NCBI GenBank assembly: GCA_036839715.1
Contig: DAITDU010000007.1
Span: 1-64,000 of the forward strand
Source of the DNA: Thermocaproicibacter sp002410755
Lineage (GTDB): Bacteria; Bacillota; Clostridia; Oscillospirales; Acutalibacteraceae
DNA length: 64,000 nt
Direction of reading: 5' to 3'
The notes beneath the pieces are model-generated. The model saw nothing but the letters and a program-made list of their open reading frames with translations, made no database searches and was not told the origin of the DNA. Shown here piece by piece: positions 62,762-64,000 of the stretch. How positions within the stretch are numbered: position 1 is the first letter of the stretch; each line of letters starts with the position of its first letter. A program made the translations under genes and the position numbers.

Positions 62762-62794
62762 GCCTCTGCCGACAAAACGTCTTTCAGCAGAGGC
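62762..62794 (-). terminator. Terminator after the glycosyltransferase-like gene
   Basis: GCCTCTGC (62762-62769) and GCAGAGGC (62787-62794) form a stem around a 17-base loop; TTTCTTG follows on the minus strand. It lies 15 bp beyond the gene's stop codon. Confidence 0.7.
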
Positions 62795-62809
62795 ATCCTT
62801 GCAACACGG

Positions 62810-63778
62810 CTAAGGGCGGTAGAGCAGCGGAAGTGCTTTCCAGAAAAAGACTTTCCGGCGGAGTACAGAATCCGTGTGACTATCAATGGACAGGAGCTTA
62901 TCATACCCTTGGGCACAGAGAAAATCATGGACTTCTCTAACGCTGATACCTTCACGCAGTACAACATCAACAGAATTCATGATTGTCCACGGAATTGCTC
63001 CTTTTTCAAGCAGCCGGCAAAGCTCACCGTCCTCAGGGCAAACAGCTTTTGCGGTTTCCAAGATACGAAGCGCAGCTTCCGTGCGCTGGAAAACTGCATA
63101 TCCAACCGGTCCGGATTTTCCGCGCTTCAACTCACAGCTTTCACAGCGCCGGAGAAGAACAGGGGACTGCATGACCTTCTCCGCGCGGAGAAGGCTGCAA
63201 AGCAGAAACTCGCCTGCATATCCAAATGCACAGTTTTCATCGAACGATATCTGCTTTGAAAGGAGGAAATCACGGCGTACCAGAAATGCAGCTAAATCCA
63301 CTCCCATCCTTTTGCTGAGAATTTCCCTTGCAAAATGCGCACTGGATGGCTGGCGGATTGCGCTGCTGATTGTACGGCGTTCTGCCACACGCACTTCTTC
63401 TTTCGTAAAGCAGCCAAATACTACATCAGCTCCAAAATGCTCTGCCGTATCCAGATACCTAGGCAGAAAACCACTGTAAAGCCTCCTTGCAAACAAAAAG
63501 GTAAGATATTCTCCCTCCGCACGCTGTACAGCAGTATTCAAAGCAGCGGGAACAGAAGAATTACCATTTTGTATCACAAAACCGTGAAGGCTGAAGTCTT
63601 TCAGAAAAGTTACAGCTTCAAGGACGGTTTTATCCGAAGAACCCATGTCTACAAAAATATATTCTGCGTTTAAGCCTTTTGTCTGTTCTACACAGAATGG
63701 GAAAATACGTGCCAGGTCTTTTTCTATGTTCTTTACCGGAATTAGGATGGAAAGCTCCGAAGTCTGCAATGAAACCAT
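62810..63778 (-). CDS. Glycosyltransferase family 2-like protein
   Basis: This 322-residue protein has an N-terminal GT2 nucleotide-sugar domain: LSILIPVKNIEKDLARIFPF, EYIFVDMGSSDKTVLEAVTF (the SSDKT motif) and ALNTAVQRAEGEYLTFLFAR. The usual DxD metal site is replaced by FLFARR, which is atypical and may mean a lost or altered activity. There is no membrane helix. It lies 9 bp after a TetR-type regulator gene and may be co-transcribed with it. Confidence 0.75.
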   Translation of the reverse strand: MVSLQTSELSILIPVKNIEKDLARIFPFCVEQTKGLNAEYIFVDMGSSDKTVLEAVTFLKDFSLHGFVIQNGNSSVPAALNTAVQRAEGEYLTFLFARRLYSGFLPRYLDTAEHFGADVVFGCFTKEEVRVAERRTISSAIRQPSSAHFAREILSKRMGVDLAAFLVRRDFLLSKQISFDENCAFGYAGEFLLCSLLRAEKVMQSPVLLRRCESCELKRGKSGPVGYAVFQRTEAALRILETAKAVCPEDGELCRLLEKGAIPWTIMNSVDVVLREGISVREVHDFLCAQGYDKLLSIDSHTDSVLRRKVFFWKALPLLYRP

Positions 63779-63787
63779 TCCTTTCAG

Positions 63788-64000
63788 TCAGGACGCCGGA
63801 CTATCGTACCCAGTATTATCTTTCAGATACCGCGCAGTAGACGCATGTTTGCTGTCATCAACAAAACGTGTCAGCCGTCCGACAATTTCTTCCGGCGGTT
63901 CCTTCATGCCGGCTTTCACCCACTCAATTACCATGCCCACAAGGCCATGTGCATAAAATTCCGCTATAAACAGCCGGTCTTCCGGGGCAATGTTTCCGCT
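63788..64000 (-). CDS. TetR-like regulator, C-terminal domain (partial)
   Basis: Only the last 70 codons are in the window; the frame is open to 64000. LFIAEFYAHGLVGMVIEWVK and AGMKEPPEEIVGRLTRFVDD match the TetR-like C-terminal domain of regulators related to DhaS. The helix-turn-helix would lie beyond the window edge. The stop is 9 bp from the start of the GT2-like gene. Confidence 0.75.
   Translation of the reverse strand, partial: SGNIAPEDRLFIAEFYAHGLVGMVIEWVKAGMKEPPEEIVGRLTRFVDDSKHASTARYLKDNTGYDSPAS

Noticed and set aside
1..64000. tRNA, rRNA or CRISPR array
   Set aside because: No cloverleaf with a conserved GTTCRA loop, no rRNA motifs and no regular repeat-spacer pattern was seen on either strand by reading.

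Overview
The window comes from an anaerobic, endospore-forming Firmicute of class Clostridia. This is inferred from gene content: SpoIVA, SpoVM, a SPOCS/LysM spore protein, GerW (YtfJ), HprK, WhiA, RemA, PrkC with PASTA repeats, LL-diaminopimelate aminotransferase, and a T-box leader on a methionine transporter. The gene order (hprK-murB-rapZ-whiA-dnaE-pfkA; yicC-remA-gmk-rpoZ-priA-def-fmt) fits the Ruminococcaceae/Oscillospiraceae type, but the genus cannot be fixed from sequence reading alone.

Layout. (1) 1 to about 11.2 kb is an AT-rich accessory region. It holds unrelated single genes, nearly all on the minus strand: two GNAT acetyltransferases (one broken by an in-frame TGA), a frameshifted PhzF, an alpha/beta hydrolase, an S66 carboxypeptidase, a flavin oxidoreductase, a radical SAM protein, DUF3788 and a CPBP protease. 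Several gaps contain related imperfect dyads of about 60-70 bp that abut the stop codon of the preceding gene. A divergent tetR/condensation-like pair has two copies of an operator, and a TnpW relic marks the right edge. (2) 11.3-14 kb: pyrG and a lipoprotein peptidyl-prolyl isomerase on minus. (3) 14-24 kb on plus: hprK, murB, rapZ, whiA, dnaE, pfkA, a DUF4358 protein and an AlkD-like protein. (4) 24.3-27.3 kb: metNIQ on minus behind a Met-type T-box. (5) 27.4-32 kb: an S1-domain protein on plus, then a sporulation cluster on minus (spoIVA, a SPOCS-LysM gene, spoVM and a 56-residue membrane protein). (6) 32-45.5 kb: a long minus-strand housekeeping series from yicC to thiN covering nucleotide and translation maturation, replication restart and Ser/Thr phosphorylation. 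(7) 45.6-51.1 kb on minus: M50 protease, scpA, scpB, DUF2953, gerW, D-Ala-D-Ala carboxypeptidase, rluB and a truncated biotin-carrier-like ORF. (8) 51.2-53.6 kb: a DUF6056 membrane protein and an eroded IS3-family element. (9) 53.6-60.3 kb: purC-purF-purB-purA-guaA on minus. (10) 60.4-64 kb: dapF-dapL, a family 2 glycosyltransferase-like gene and the 3' end of a TetR-type regulator.

How the parts fit together. The core two thirds is ordinary clostridial housekeeping. SpoIVA and SpoVM, the ATPase and the amphipathic anchor of the spore coat basement layer, lie within 2 kb of each other with a SPOCS protein between them. The most unusual signal is the accessory region, where dyad-bounded, co-oriented, single-gene units look like a gene-cassette array with no recombinase visible in the window. 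I saw no tRNA, rRNA or CRISPR array.
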